From assembly GCA_009667805.1 (NCBI GenBank), contig CM019067.1, forward strand, positions 161,901,049 through 161,965,048: a stretch of 64,000 bases of DNA. The letters run 5' to 3'. Source of the DNA: Leptobrachium leishanense. Its lineage: Eukaryota > Chordata > Amphibia > Anura > Megophryidae. The position numbers were made by a program, and so were the translations under genes. Shown here in pieces: positions 48,014-59,900 of the stretch. The notes beneath the pieces are model-generated. The model ran no database searches, had not been told where the DNA came from, and saw only the letters and a program-made list of their open reading frames with translations. Positions within the stretch are counted from its first letter, which is position 1; each line of letters starts with the position of its first letter.

Positions 48014-48361
48014 TTCAGGAGCAACCTGTACGTGGTTGCTGCTATATGTATATTTTTCTGTAAATATCCAAATACTGTAATTGTAGGTATTTATGGAATG
48101 TATATGAATAGTTCTACATTATTTAATGTGTGTTTTTGTGAATACTTAATCATATGTTATGTTGTAAGTTGCAACCAGGGCCAGACTGGCAATCGGGCAT
48201 TTGCTCAGTGGGCCAATGGACTGCAGAGTCGGTCAGCTGGCAGACTGCAGCACTGGCAGTCCAGTAGCTGAGAATGCCAGCCGATATACAGAGTAGTCGG
48301 CCAGTTGTGCAAGCAGCTGGCTGATATCTGCATAAAGGTCCCATGTCAGGGCTCCCAGTCC

Positions 48362-49487
48362 CCACAACCTGTGTGTGTGAGACTGATCTGCCTGTGTGTA
48401 TGAGAATGATCTGCCTGTGTGTGTGAGTGATCTGCCTGTGTGTGAGAGAGTGATCTGCCTGTGTGTGAGAGATTTGTCTGTGTGTGTGTGATCTGCCTGT
48501 ATGTGAGAGTGATCTTCCTGTGTGAGAGTGATCTGGTAATCTCCCGACTGGACTATTGCAATAATCTCTTATCTGGCCTCCCTCTGTCCCGCCTTTCCCC
48601 CCTACAATCCATCCTGAATGCCTCCACCAGGCTAATTCACCTCACCCGCCGCTCTGTCTCTGCCGCTCCCCTCTGCGAGTCCCTTCACTGGCTCCCCATC
48701 CACTGCAGAATTAAGTTCAAAATCCTTATCCTTACCTTCAAAACCCTCACTAACTCAGCTCCCCACTACCTGTCCTCACTAATCACCAAATACACCCCAG
48801 CCCGCTCCCTAAGGTCAAACAGTGACCTGCGCCTAGCTTCTCCCCGCATCACCTCTTCCCATGATAGACTGCAGGATTTCTCACGCGCAGCCCCCACTCT
48901 CTGGAACGCTCTCCCTCGTACTGTCAGACTTTCCCCTAACTTCTCTTCCTTCAAACGCTCCCTTAAAACGTTCCTATTTAGGGAAGCCTACCACCCAACT
49001 CACTGACGCAACCATCAATCACTCTCACCTTACAGTCCTCTCCTCCTGTTTCCAACCCCAACCCTCCTAGATTGTGAGTTCCTATGGGAATAGGGCCCTC
49101 ATCTCCTCCTGTACTGTTTGTCAAATGTTGTTCACTGTATTGTAACCCTGTCTATACTGTGCCTATTGTACAGCGCTGCGGAATATGCTGGCGCTTTATA
49201 AATAAAGAATAATAATAATAATCTGTCTGTGTGTGATAGAGATTTGTCTGTGTGTGTGTGTGTGATCTGGCTGTGTGTGAGAGATTTGTCTGTGTGTGAG
49301 TGTGTATGTGTGTGTGTGATCTGCCTGTGTGTGTGAGTGATCTGCCTGTCTGTGTGTGATATGCCTGTGTGTGCGAGTGATCTGCCTGTGTGTGAGAGAT
49401 TTGTCTGTGTGTGTGTGATCTGCCTGTATGTGAGAGAGATCTGCCTGTGTGAGAGTGATCTGTCTGTGTGTGAGAGACAGATTTGTC

Positions 49488-49519
<32 letters not shown>

Positions 49520-49625
49520 AGAGAGTGATCTGCCTGAGTGTGAGAGATCTGTGTGTGTGATCTGCCTGTGTGTGCGAGTGATCTGCCTGTGTGTGTGAGA
49601 GATTTGTCTGTGTGTGTGTGTGTGT
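48362..49625. repeat. TG-rich array GTGTGATCTGCCTGTGTGTG, left part
   Basis: Irregular units built from TGTGTG, GATCTGCC and GAGAGAT lie at 48362-48532 and 49205-49625, with an L2 between them. The array continues at 55173-55400 beyond the hAT-A insertion. The frames that read through it are not genes. Confidence 0.88.
48533..49221 (+). mobile_element. L2 LINE 3' end
   Basis: A single frame to about 49006 reads the C-terminal part of the L2 reverse transcriptase protein (LVISRLDYCNNLLSGL, LHWLPIHCRIKFKI, FSRAAPTLWNALP, KTFLFREAYHPT). A 3' UTR and an AATAAT-type tail follow. It is 5'-truncated. It is the least decayed L2 in the window and lies within the TG-rich array. Confidence 0.85.
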
Positions 49626-49949
49626 TAGGGATGAGTTCTTTGGCTCGATTTGTTCGGTGTTCGATTCGAACATCGCCCATTCGGCGAACATCGAACATTT
49701 CCGCGTGTTTGGTTCGTGGTCGCCCACATTGCACCACGATGGACCACAATGCACTTTTCCACTGGCCTGAAGCTTGTAATTGGCTACAGCCTTGCACCTG
49801 ACCACAGGTCAGGTGCAAGACAGGTTCAAGACTATGCCAATCACGGCTCAGAGTCCTGATTGGGCAAATTTTGCCCAATCATGGGCTCACAGAGCTAAGT
49901 CCCACAGCACACTATATAAGGCATCCCTCGCAGCCCCAGCATGTGTTTT

Positions 49950-51010
49950 TTGAGAGGAGATTGTTCTGTTAGTGTGTCTTCTCAGTGACAGCAGCTATTG
50001 GGGGGTCTCACTTCTAGCAGATATCTGGGAATTGTTGTAATCTGTGCCTTGTCAGTGCCAGCAGCTATTGGGGGAGTCTCACTTCTAGCAGATATCTGGG
50101 AATTGTTGTAATCTGTGCCTTCTCAGTGCCAGCAGCTATTGGGGGGGTCTCACTTCTATCAGATATCTGGGAATTGTTGTAATCTGTGTCTTGTCAGTGC
50201 CAGCAGCTACTGGGGGGTCTCACTTCTAGCAGATATCTGGGAATTATTGTAATCTGTGTCTTGTCAGTGCCAGCAGCTATTGGTGGGGTCTCACTTCTAG
50301 CAGATATCTGGGAATTGTAATCTGTGCCTTGTCACTGTTGCCAGCTATCAGGGGGTCCTATCAGGGGGCCTCGCAGACTTGTATCAGATTTCTGTGAATT
50401 TTAATCTGTGTTTTGTCACTGCCACCCATCAGGGGGTCTCATAGACTTGTAGCAGATATCTGGGAATTATAATCTTTGTCTTGTCACTGTCACCCATCAG
50501 GGGGTCTCACTGATTTATAGGTGGTTTCTGGGAATTGTAATTTGTGTTTTGTCACTGTCACCCATCAGGGTGTCTCACTGATTTATAGGAGGTTCCTGGG
50601 AATTGTAATTTGTGTCTTGTCACTGCCACCCATCACGGGGTCTCACAGACTTGTAGCAGATATCTGGGAATTGTAATCTGTGTCTTGTCACTGCCACCCA
50701 TCAGGGGGTCTCACTGATTTATAGATGGTTTCTGGGAATTATAATCTGTGTCTTGTCACTGCCACCCATCAGGGGGTCTCACTGATTTATAGGAGGTTTC
50801 TGGGAATTGCAATTTGTGTCTTGTCACTGCCACCCATCAGGGGGTCTCACAGATTTGTAGCAGATATCTGGGAATTGTAATCTGTGTTTTGTCACTATTG
50901 CCAGCTATCAGGGGGTCCTATCAGGGGGTCTCAGAGACTTGTAGCAGATTTCTGCAAATTTTAATCTGTGTCTTGTCACTGGCTGCCAGCTATCAGGGTG
51001 TCTCACTGAG
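49950..51010. repeat. tandem repeats inside hAT-A
   Basis: About 16 units of roughly 60-75 bp contain ggtctcacttctagcagata or ggtctcactgatttatagga, and end in ttgtcactgccacccatcag. They lie between the left end and the transposase, in the place of the 5' non-coding region. Confidence 0.85.
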
Positions 51011-51202
51011 TTATACCAGAGTTCTGGAAATCTTTAATCTAGATAACACAGTTGAATCAGAGTTCTGCATATCTCCAATTTTTATAACAGAGTTGAATCA
51101 GAGTTCTGTATATCTTTAATCTATATATCACTCACCATCTCAGAAAGACCAAAAAGGACAGGCAGACGCTCCCAGACACAGATAAGAGGGCAAGCAGCCC
51201 CT

Positions 51203-54200
51203 GTGTCGGGAGGCTGTGCCTTTGGTCATCGTGGACGTGGTACATCCTCTGCAGGGGCACGCTTGTCCTTTCTAACTGGTGCGTGCCGTTTTAAGCAGCA
51301 GCAACATACAGAGGATTTGGTGGATTGGCTAACCAGGCCATCCTCATCCTCCGAGTCCTCTGCTAGCCAGGCTTGTAGTGGTTTACAGTCCACCTCAGCT
51401 GCCAAAACATCTAATTCAGCCTCCATGTCCACAGCTACTCCTGCCGTAGCCTCACTATCACACACGGAGGAGTCAGCTGAATTGTTTGACTACAATGACA
51501 GTGACATGCTGCTTGAGGATGCGCAGCAACTACAGTGCTCTGATTCAAACTCTGAAGTTGAGGAAGGGAGTATAATCAACCTGGAGGAAGGGGGTGCCAG
51601 TGACACACAAATAACTGGCACTCATGTTGCCCCAGCAGCTGCAGAATACTGCCAAGTTGGCTCCAGTGACGAGGAGACAGGGGGTGATGACGATGATGAG
51701 GTCACTGTCTCCACCTGGGTGCCTGATCGAACAGAGGAGTCAAGGGAGGAGGAGGCACAACAAGAACGAGGCAGAACGTCCTCTATGACCAACCGTAGCC
51801 AGTCCAAGGCATCAGAAGTCACAGCTGCTCAGGTGCAGAGCTCTGTTGTCTCACAGCACATGTACAGTAAGTCTGCTGTCTAGGAGTTCTTTAAGAAATG
51901 TGCAGCAGACCGCACCATTGCTATTTGTAATCTATGTCAGATGAGGATCAAGCGTAGGAAAGACATCCCACGCTTGGATACCACGTGCTTGTGGCGACAT
52001 ATTACCACCTGCCATGCATCCCGTTGGCACAACACTTGGCATAGGTCCTCCTCCTCCTCATCTGTCTCTACCCCCACTATATGTCCTGCCATGTCATTGT
52101 CTACAACCTCCACTGACAGGTATGATGCTACAGTAATGGTTGTACCAGGTCCTTCCTCAGAATGTGACAGCATCCCATCAGCTGAAGATTTACGCAGTCA
52201 GATTACGTTGCCCCAGCTGCTGCAGCGTAAGAAAAATTTTAGTCCCAACCATCCCCAAGCACAGCGTCTAAATGCCAGCTTAGCAAATTTACTCGCATTA
52301 CAGCTGCTGCCTTTCCAACTGGTGGACTCTGCTTCCTTCCGTGAATTTTGATGAATGTGCTGTACCACAGTGGCAGGTTCCAAAATGCCCTTTCTTTTCA
52401 CAGAAGGCCATTTCAGCACTATACCAGCACATGGAAGACAATGTTATGGAGTCCTTAGGAAAGGCAGTCAGCAGCAAGGTGCACATGACTTTCGACACGT
52501 GGTCCCGCAAGCATGGACAGGGCCGTTACATTTCCTTCACAGCACACTGGGTAACTCTGATTGCAGCTGGGAGGGATCCAGGATGGGGCCCTGTGCTGGA
52601 GCTTGTTCATCCACCATGCCTCCAGAAAGCTGCTTGTAAGAGGTCTGTCTGCTCCACCACCTCTTCCTCCTCCTCCTTCTTTGTCTCTGGCGAAGTGGTA
52701 GTTAAACCGACTCGTGGCAGGAGCTACGCAATGGCTCAAACAAAAAGATGCCATACTGTGCTTGAGCTGGTTTGTTTAGGGGACAGGAGCCACCCCGGGC
52801 CAGAAATTCTGTCAGCTCTGCAGGAGCAGGTGCAGAGATGGTTAACACCACGCCGGCTCAGCTGGGAATGGTCGTCTGTGATAATGGCAGCAACCTTCTC
52901 TCCGGCCTACGCCAGGGTAAGTTGACGCATGTACCATGCCTAGCACAGGTCCTAAATCTGATGGCACAGCATTTCCTAACCAGGTACCCAGGGCTGGCAG
53001 AGCTTCTCAGCCAGGCCATAAAAGTCTGCAGCCACTTCAGACGGTCATTCCCAGCAAGTGTTCGCCTGGTAGAAATTCAAAGAGAATTCCACCTCCCACA
53101 AACCGTCTGATCTGTGACATGCCCACCAAGTGGAACTCGACATTAGCAATACTGCAGCATCTGCACAAGCAGCAGAGGGCCATCAATGAGTACCTGTGTG
53201 AGTATGGTACAAGGACAGGTTCAGGTCAACTTGTTTCCCCCCCCGCAGTGGCTGATGATCAAAGATGCATGCACTGTACTGTCACCATTTGAGGAGGCAA
53301 CGAGGATGGTGAGCAGGGACAGTGCATGCATCAGTGACACAATTCCTTTAGTGTTTCTGCTGGAGCGCACTCTGCAGAGAATTATAGATGTGGCACTAGA
53401 GGCAGAGCAACAGGAGGAAGAGGAGGCCTTCCCTAGCTCTCAAGGCCCCAGTCTTTAAGCAGACAGCATTCCTGCAGGTCCTCAGATTAGACAGGAGGAG
53501 GATGAGGAGGAGGAGGAATATTTAAGTCGTGGGGGCATTAAAGGTGGAAATTCCTCAAGGGAGGGTTTGTGTGCCCAGAAACCCAAGGACTAGTACGTGG
53601 CTGGGAGGAGGAAGTGCATGATGGGGTGGTCATCCTCATTGACCAGGAAGACTCGGAAGCTAATGCCACCTCCAACCTACGCTGCATGGGCTCCCTTATC
53701 CTGCAAAGCCTGCTAAAGGACCCCTGGATTCGTGCTATCCAGGAGAGGGCTCATTACTGGTTGGCAACCCTTCTTGATCCACGATACAAGGGTAAAGTTG
53801 CAGAGCTCATCCTGCCCGCACAGAGGGAGCACAGGATGAAACAACTTGTGGGCGCTCTAAAGCGACACTTGTGTAACACCTTTCCAGGCACTGGTAGGCT
53901 ACCAAGTGATGACACAGGTGCTTCTGAGGCTGCGGATGATCAGAGGAAGAGCGGTGAAGGCCGGGGCCGCTTGACTGATGCCTTTTTAAATTTTTTTAGT
54001 CCACGAAGCCCAGGGATGTCAAATGTAGGCACCCATTACCAGCGTCTTGACCATATGGTGCAGGACTACCTAGGGTCAAGGGCAGGCCTGGATTTTACAG
54101 CAGATGATCCACTGGCTTACTGGGTGTTGAGATTGGATCACTGGCCAGAACTTAGCCAATATGCTATGCAACTACTAGGTTGCCCTTCATCCAGCGTGCT

Positions 54201-54351
54201 TTCTGAAAGGACGTTCGGTGCCGCTGGAGGTTTTGTCACAGACAAAAAAGTGCTTCTCTCGACCGACTCTGTAGACTGGCTGACATTTATAAAAATGAAT
54301 CAGTCCTGGATCAGCAGCTATCAATCCCCTGATGCTGACATAACTGAATAG
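51203..54351 (+). pseudogene. hAT transposase with BED finger, broken
   Basis: The segments read in order. A Ser/Glu-rich N-terminal region comes first (to TAG at 51881-51883). Next is a BED zinc finger (CNLCQMRIKRRK, then HITTCH, near 51920-52015). The RNase H-like core follows, with TFDTWS near 52492 and VVCDNGSNL near 52869 (two catalytic Asp). Then come PTKWNSTL near 53125 and the C-terminal dimerisation region (LLDPRYKG, LSERTFGAAGGF with the Glu, near 54205). Frame changes lie near 52335, 52855, 53090, 53240 and 53460-53570. The CxxH motif reads CLAQ. It is an inactive relative of ZBED-type hAT transposases. Confidence 0.85.
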
Positions 54352-55172
54352 ATCAGGGATCTCTTCTGCATTCCAAAAATCTCCACCACTGCACTCTTCC
54401 ACATTACCACGGAGGGGTTACTTACGGTGTGAAGGCACTTGCTGCCACCAAAGGCACAATATTTGGGTGCACTGCCACTGATGCCTATACCAGATTCATA
54501 TCATTTTAATATTGGACCACAGGGTCCAACCCTGCACTCTTCCACAATACCACAGAGGGGTTACGGTGTGACGGCACAGTTGCCGACACTAAAGGCCCAA
54601 TTTTAAAGCACCTATTGTTACTTTCATCCAAAGCCTGCATAAGTTTCACCATAATTTAGCCAAAAAAATCACTAAACTTGTTCTGCGTGTCCTAAAATGT
54701 CTCCTCTTTTCATACAGGCTGCCACCCCAAGCAGATGTTTATGAATAGATTAAAGGAAAACCATTTACCATCATTTGGAATGTCATTTTTTTGTTTTTAA
54801 ATGTTTCTATACATCCTACAAATCCGCCACTTCACGGGCAGGTTATGGGGACCTCCTAGGCACGATATTTGAAGGAATTTTTCGTTTTTATTCTTAACCT
54901 TTACTTCATGAAAAACTCACTGTTCCTTTAAAAACCTTTGTTTTTACTTTTTGTCCTTGTTTCCTGTCCCCCAGGGCACTAACCGGACCCCCATACACCT
55001 TTTATGGCAAATATCTTGCATATATGCCCTCTTGGAGGGCACTTTATAATTTGAACGTTCGAGTCCCATTGACTTGCATTGAGTTCGAATCGTGTTCGCG
55101 TTCGATCCCGAACTTTTGAAATTGGTTGAGTTCGAATGCGAACCGAACACGGGGGTGTTCGGCTCATCACTT

Positions 55173-55400
55173 GTGCGTGTGTGTGCATGTGTGTGTGAGA
55201 GAGAGTGATCTGTCTGAGTGTGAGAGATCTGTGTGTGTGATCTGCCTGTGTGTGTGGGAGTGATCTGCCTGTTTGTGTGTGTGTTTTTGTGTGTGTGTGT
55301 GTGTGAGAGAGAGAGAAGTCTGCCTGTGCATGCTCTGTGTATGTGTATGCATGCTCTACCTGTTTGTGTACTCTGCCTTTGTATGTGTTCTGCAACAAGT
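55173..55400. repeat. TG-rich array, right part
   Basis: This is the continuation of the array at 48362-49625 after the hAT-A insertion, with the same gatctgcctgtgtgtgtg words. Confidence 0.85.
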
Positions 55401-55569
55401 GTGTATATGTGCTCTGCATGTGTGTGTTCTAGAAATGTGTGCACAGAGGCTCGGACCTATTTTGTGTCCCTGTCCGTCCCTGGTTGCACTTGTTTGTTTT
55501 AAACTTATGTAAACCGGACCTATTTTATGTCCCTCTCCGTCCCCGGTCGCACTTGTTTGTTTTCAACGT

Positions 55570-56053
55570 ATTTAAACATTGAATACTTCATGTTCAAAAC
55601 CCTTACATAGTCAGTAGGAGGTGGCACATTTTGTGACTATTTATTTTCACAGGAATATCCAATATTTATTGGTCACAACAGGTTTTTTTTTCTTATAGCA
55701 TTTTGAAAACTCACGTTTTTCTGGCTAAACAGCAAAAAAAAAAAAAATTCTTATCCAGTTTTATTATTGTTTGTTTGCAAACAAAACAGTGAATACTGGT
55801 TTTGTGATTTAATACAAAAACTAAAATTGACAGATTGACATTGGCAAGCAGTTGGATTATTACCTATTCATATTCAGGCGAAATGCTATTAACAGCTGGA
55901 GGTGCCTGCTCTTTTCAGTGTCTGTCCCATTTGTATTAAGATTGAGATGCACAATACAGACACCAAAGCAATTTGTTACTTTATCTTTTATTGTTCCGCT
56001 GTATCATTTAATCAGTCTTGATTCAGGAGCAAATTAAGTTTGCTACTGAAAAG

Positions 56054-56086
<33 letters not shown>

Positions 56087-56655
56087 TTGCAGCACTGTGA
56101 CAGAGCACCATAGCACACAGAGCAGTCACATCACCGGTAGTCTCTTTATGAATTGGGTGGTTTATTGAAGCAGCAATTTAACAAAATAAAACAGAAAATA
56201 TAAACCTGGCTCTAACTCTAACTAACTCAAAATAAAGGTCACTCACTAGTTTTGGGAGTGCTAAGAGAATGACAACCTTGTTTGGTTTTCTACTGTGCCA
56301 CCCTTTATCTGGCCGGATGCACTTCACCCCAGTGCCAGAGATTTCGTGGGTTCTCTAGATTGTGAGTTTATTTCCTTTTCCATGAAATTAGGGACATCGG
56401 TTTCCACTCAGAATTACACGATTGTTCCACATTTTTAGTGTCTTTGCGATTCACTGTGAGGAATGAGAAGTATATTTCTGCTTACCTCCCTCCTTAAAGG
56501 GATATGCATGTCTAGAAATATTTTTTTAAATTGACATTTAAACCCTTTTATACCTATAGACAAATGAGAATACATCAATAAAAGTTTTAAAAAATGTGAA
56601 AAATATTTTTATTTTCTTGTTTTACACTCTGTCATTTTATCTTCTCCGGCGACGC
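55570..56655. other. unassigned DNA with a TA microsatellite
   Basis: No gene was recognised. A (TA)n run lies at about 56050-56083. Confidence 0.4.
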
Positions 56656-56759
56656 CCTCAGCTAGGGTGTTTCTTCAGCTCCTACTTCCTGAATATTCCC
56701 AGCCTCCTCCCGCCCACTACTCCACCCACTACTCCACCCATCAAAGCTTCACATGATCT

Positions 56760-58170
56760 ACATTTCTTGTTACATCTTGCCGCACAGCCCCCATGCACCA
56801 CTCTACTTCACATACTCAGCTATTACCCGCACCTAGTGTGTCACCCCTCTCCTCTTAGATTGCAAGCTCTTGGGCAGGGTCCTCTCTCCTACTGTTCTGT
56901 GTGTTTAACACTTCGCTGCTAAGGACACGCTCAGCACATCCAGCCAAGCAGGGACTTGGCTGCAGAGGACGCACTGAGTGCGTCCTGTCATTGCAGAGGC
57001 GATCGGCCGGTATTTTGGCTGATCTCTGCGGCCTCCCGGTACGAGCTGACATCTTGAATGTCAGCGCAGCCTCCGGGACCTTGGCCAGCATGAATAGTAT
57101 CATTGTGCCGGGCATGATGATGTCTATTCCAGGCACCCCACCCCGCTAGAGAAGGGATTGTGCATGAAGGGGAGGGGGTAGGTCCTTTGGACTACTCTCC
57201 CTCCCCATCAGTAAGGGGCAGAACAAAAAGGGAGGCACTGCTTGAAAGGGCACAGTCTGCCCTTGCAAATGGTGGCTGCCTTTAACCCCTTAGGGGCTGG
57301 ATCGCGATTCAGCACCAACAGGCTCCGGATCGCGTTCCTCTCCCGTAGGGCATCCAAGATGTCGGCCAAGCCTCTGGGATCTCCCCCCCACCTACTGGCG
57401 CCATCGCGCATGGACGTGATGATGTCAGTTCGGGAGTTAATCCCTAGGTGCCACCTATGGTGGAGATAAGGTGGTCCAATGACCCCACTATCTCCCGAAC
57501 CTTGGCAGCTAGGGGTTAATGTTTGGTATCATTTGAAAGGCCAGAGCACATAAACTGTAAAGAGAAAAAAAATTAAAAATAATAAGAAGAAAATAATTTA
57601 TAAAAAAAGAAGAAACTGCTTATTTTTAAAAAAAATTATTAATGCTGCATTATTGTGCACATTTCAATTACAATGTGAACAATGATGCTGCACTAATGAT
57701 TTTTTCTATGGGGTAGGTTTGCTAAAAATTAAGTAATTTCCCCCCAAAAAAATGTAACGAGTTCCCATTCTAATTTTTTTAACAAGCCTACCCCATAGAA
57801 TACATAACCGTAAAGGCTAGGATGATGAAATGTGAAAAAAATCACTGTACACGCTGTAGATGATTGAAAATTCAAATTTTATTGCATTTTTTGTAACAAT
57901 AGACAGGCAAGGCATGATGTATACATATAATAATGATATATTATAAATATGCCAAGTCTGACGAAAATAATGATATATAATTTGTCTGGGTTGTATAATA
58001 AAACATGACTTCAAATCGCGCTTAAACATGATGAGCAAAACCGGTAAAAATGATCAGCACACAGGGGTGAAATGGCTCAGCAGCAAAGGGGTTAACCTGT
58101 ATGGACATTTGTTATTCTGCATCTCCCATTGTACAGCGGTACGGAACTTGCTAGCTCTTTATAAACACCT
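56760..58170 (+). mobile_element. L2-like LINE tail, split by a TTAA element
   Basis: The left part has agattgcaagctcttgggca (56860). The right part (58096 onward) has cccattgtacagcggtacgg. Together they form an L2-type 3' end, interrupted exactly at a TTAA. Confidence 0.65.
56909..58091. mobile_element. TTAA-flanked multi-hairpin element, copy 2
   Basis: TTAA lies at 56905-56908 and 58092-58095. The ends are CACTTCGCTGCTAAGG and GGCTCAGCAGCAAAGGGG. The body has the same row of hairpins as 12964-14139, including those at 57295-57340, 57437-57517 and 57704-57809. It is 1,183 bp and non-coding. It inserted into an L2 tail. Confidence 0.75.
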
Positions 58171-59148
58171 TTGACTGTATGAACTAACACAAACTGTGCA
58201 GCTCAGGACCTCACACAGGGGAAACTGAGGAATTGAATATTTGCATCTCTGCAACTGCGGTTTCAAAACACATTCACCCACTGACTCGCTCACACACACA
58301 CTTGAGCTCTCTCACACACAGACTCACTCACTCACCCACTGACATGCTCACTTGTGCTCTTTCGTGGTTTACATACTCACTCTCTCACTCAAACTCCCTC
58401 ACACAGTCACTCACTCTCATACTCTTTCTTGTGCTGTCTGTCGCTTGTGTGCGCTCTCTCTCACTTCACGTTTTCTTGGTGCCCTCTGCTTTAACTTGCA
58501 AAGTAGAAAGAAGAGACTGATGAGTGTAAATAAATAGCGCCTATTTCGATTTATGTTTTATATGGAATATTTTGGCTTGGTGTGCTGCTTTACAGAAGAA
58601 GCTGGTAAGTGGTGACCCATATACCCCAAAGGTCACATAAATAGGGAATTGAAGACAAAAAACACCTACAAGCGTACAAACGTGTAAAAGTATATTTATT
58701 TATTTGGTGCTATTACATGTATCAAGAATACGCGGATTTAAACCTTCAAGAATTTGGGTGATAGAAAATTACATTGGTGCAGTGTAGGTCTGTAACATGT
58801 TTGTACTCAATATTGGATTAGATGAAGCTTGGGCCCATATGGTTTCATGTGGGAGAGAAAAAAATTATATATATAGTGCAACTTTGTATAACAGGTTCTG
58901 TGCAAATTAAACAAGCGTGTCAACTCACTTTTTTTCAGAGCCTACAGTATATATTGTATAGGCTCTGTATAGTAGGCAGTGTGTCAACTTTTGGAATGGC
59001 ACCTTTCTTCTTGTTCGATCCTCTGTATATATGAAAAAGAAGAAGGTATGTGCAAACACAGGGCAGGATGTAAAGTATTATAGTGTATCATAATACATGT
59101 CCTGCTTACCTGGACCAGAGCCCTATATCCAGCTCTGAGATGTAGTAC
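58171..59148. other. unassigned DNA with CACTCA low complexity
   Basis: CTCACACACA/CACTCA-type low complexity lies at about 58265-58450. No gene was recognised in the remainder. Confidence 0.4.
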
Positions 59149-59820
59149 TGTTACCGGAATCCACCTGGTTCACTCGGGACGAGGCCGGGCCGGCACGGGC
59201 AAGGATTGACTAGACACGAGTCTCTTCAGGAAAGGCAAACTTTATTGTGACATCACAGATGGTCACACAGGATTCAATCGCAAAGAGTGAGCCCAGATCT
59301 TACTCCAACAAAGGGTTTTATACCCGAATACATAATTAGGTACATCCCAATTAGCCCACCCCACTGTGACACTATCCACCCCACGTGGGTCCGTACCTCC
59401 CTTAATCGAATACAAAGACATTCCACATATTGGTCATTAATTGGCAGACTTCATGTTATTCTGACAATAGAGGATTTACCACTTTCTCTGGTTCCTGCCT
59501 ATGCCCACCTCCCTAAAGCTTGTTTATTGTATATTCTAGATAAGGCCTCGTCTGGTTTCACACTTCCCTTTGTTCAACGGTTTGCTTCTCTGACCTTGAT
59601 GTATCTATTCTTCACCCTGTCACTTGTGTGCCAGCTACGGCCTGGATTCTCATTAGTTTTAATTGCTTTGCTGTTAGTTTAACACATTCCTAAGATTCTA
59701 TGTAAGTTACATCCTAATTTCATCTAATATCTACTATTTAGATTCAAGTGAACCAATGTTCTGAGCAAGATGGCCGCCCGGCTCAAAATGGCGACCATCT
59801 CCTGACCTGAGTCCCTTACA
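59149..59820 (-). repeat. retroviral 3' LTR
   Basis: A 672-bp LTR reads TGTAAGGG...GGTAACA on the minus strand. An AATAAA (plus-strand tttatt at 59241-59246) gives the polyadenylation signal in the expected part of R. Confidence 0.85.
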
Positions 59821-59831
59821 TTCCCCCCTTG
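59821..59831 (-). promoter_or_regulatory. polypurine tract of the retrovirus
   Basis: The minus strand reads CCAAGGGGGGAA directly against the LTR. Confidence 0.8.
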
Positions 59832-59900
59832 GCTCAAGTCTCAGATTCTCCCTCTGAAACTTGTAGCCACTACACTCCGCTATTGCTATCGTCAAATACC

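Larger units (their letters stand above)
49626..55172 (+). mobile_element. hAT-A transposase-bearing element
   Basis: The ends are tagggatgagttctttggct and ggtgttcggctcatcactt. The flanks gtgtgtgt (49618-49625) and gtgcgtgt (55173-55180) fit an 8-bp duplication within the TG array. It contains a tandem-repeat region (49950-51010) and a broken BED/hAT transposase (51203-54351). The right 230 bp match the MITE at 47355-48013 and the element at 10655-14464, making this the likely source family. Confidence 0.88.
48176..55482. mobile_element. probable outer hAT holding a TG-rich array
   Basis: The ends are cagggccagactggcaatcg and cctgtccgtccctg, inverted with mismatches. The flanking 8-mers are gttgcaac (48168-48175) and gttgcact (55483-55490). 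The interior is the TG-rich array, later broken by an L2 and by the hAT-A element. A tandem duplication of about 56 bp lies across its right end (55454-55568). Moderate confidence, because the ends are diverged. Confidence 0.5.

Noticed and set aside
49132..49878. Thr/His/Ser-rich 248-codon minus-strand frame
   Set aside because: It is a translation of the TG-rich array across L2 and hAT boundaries.
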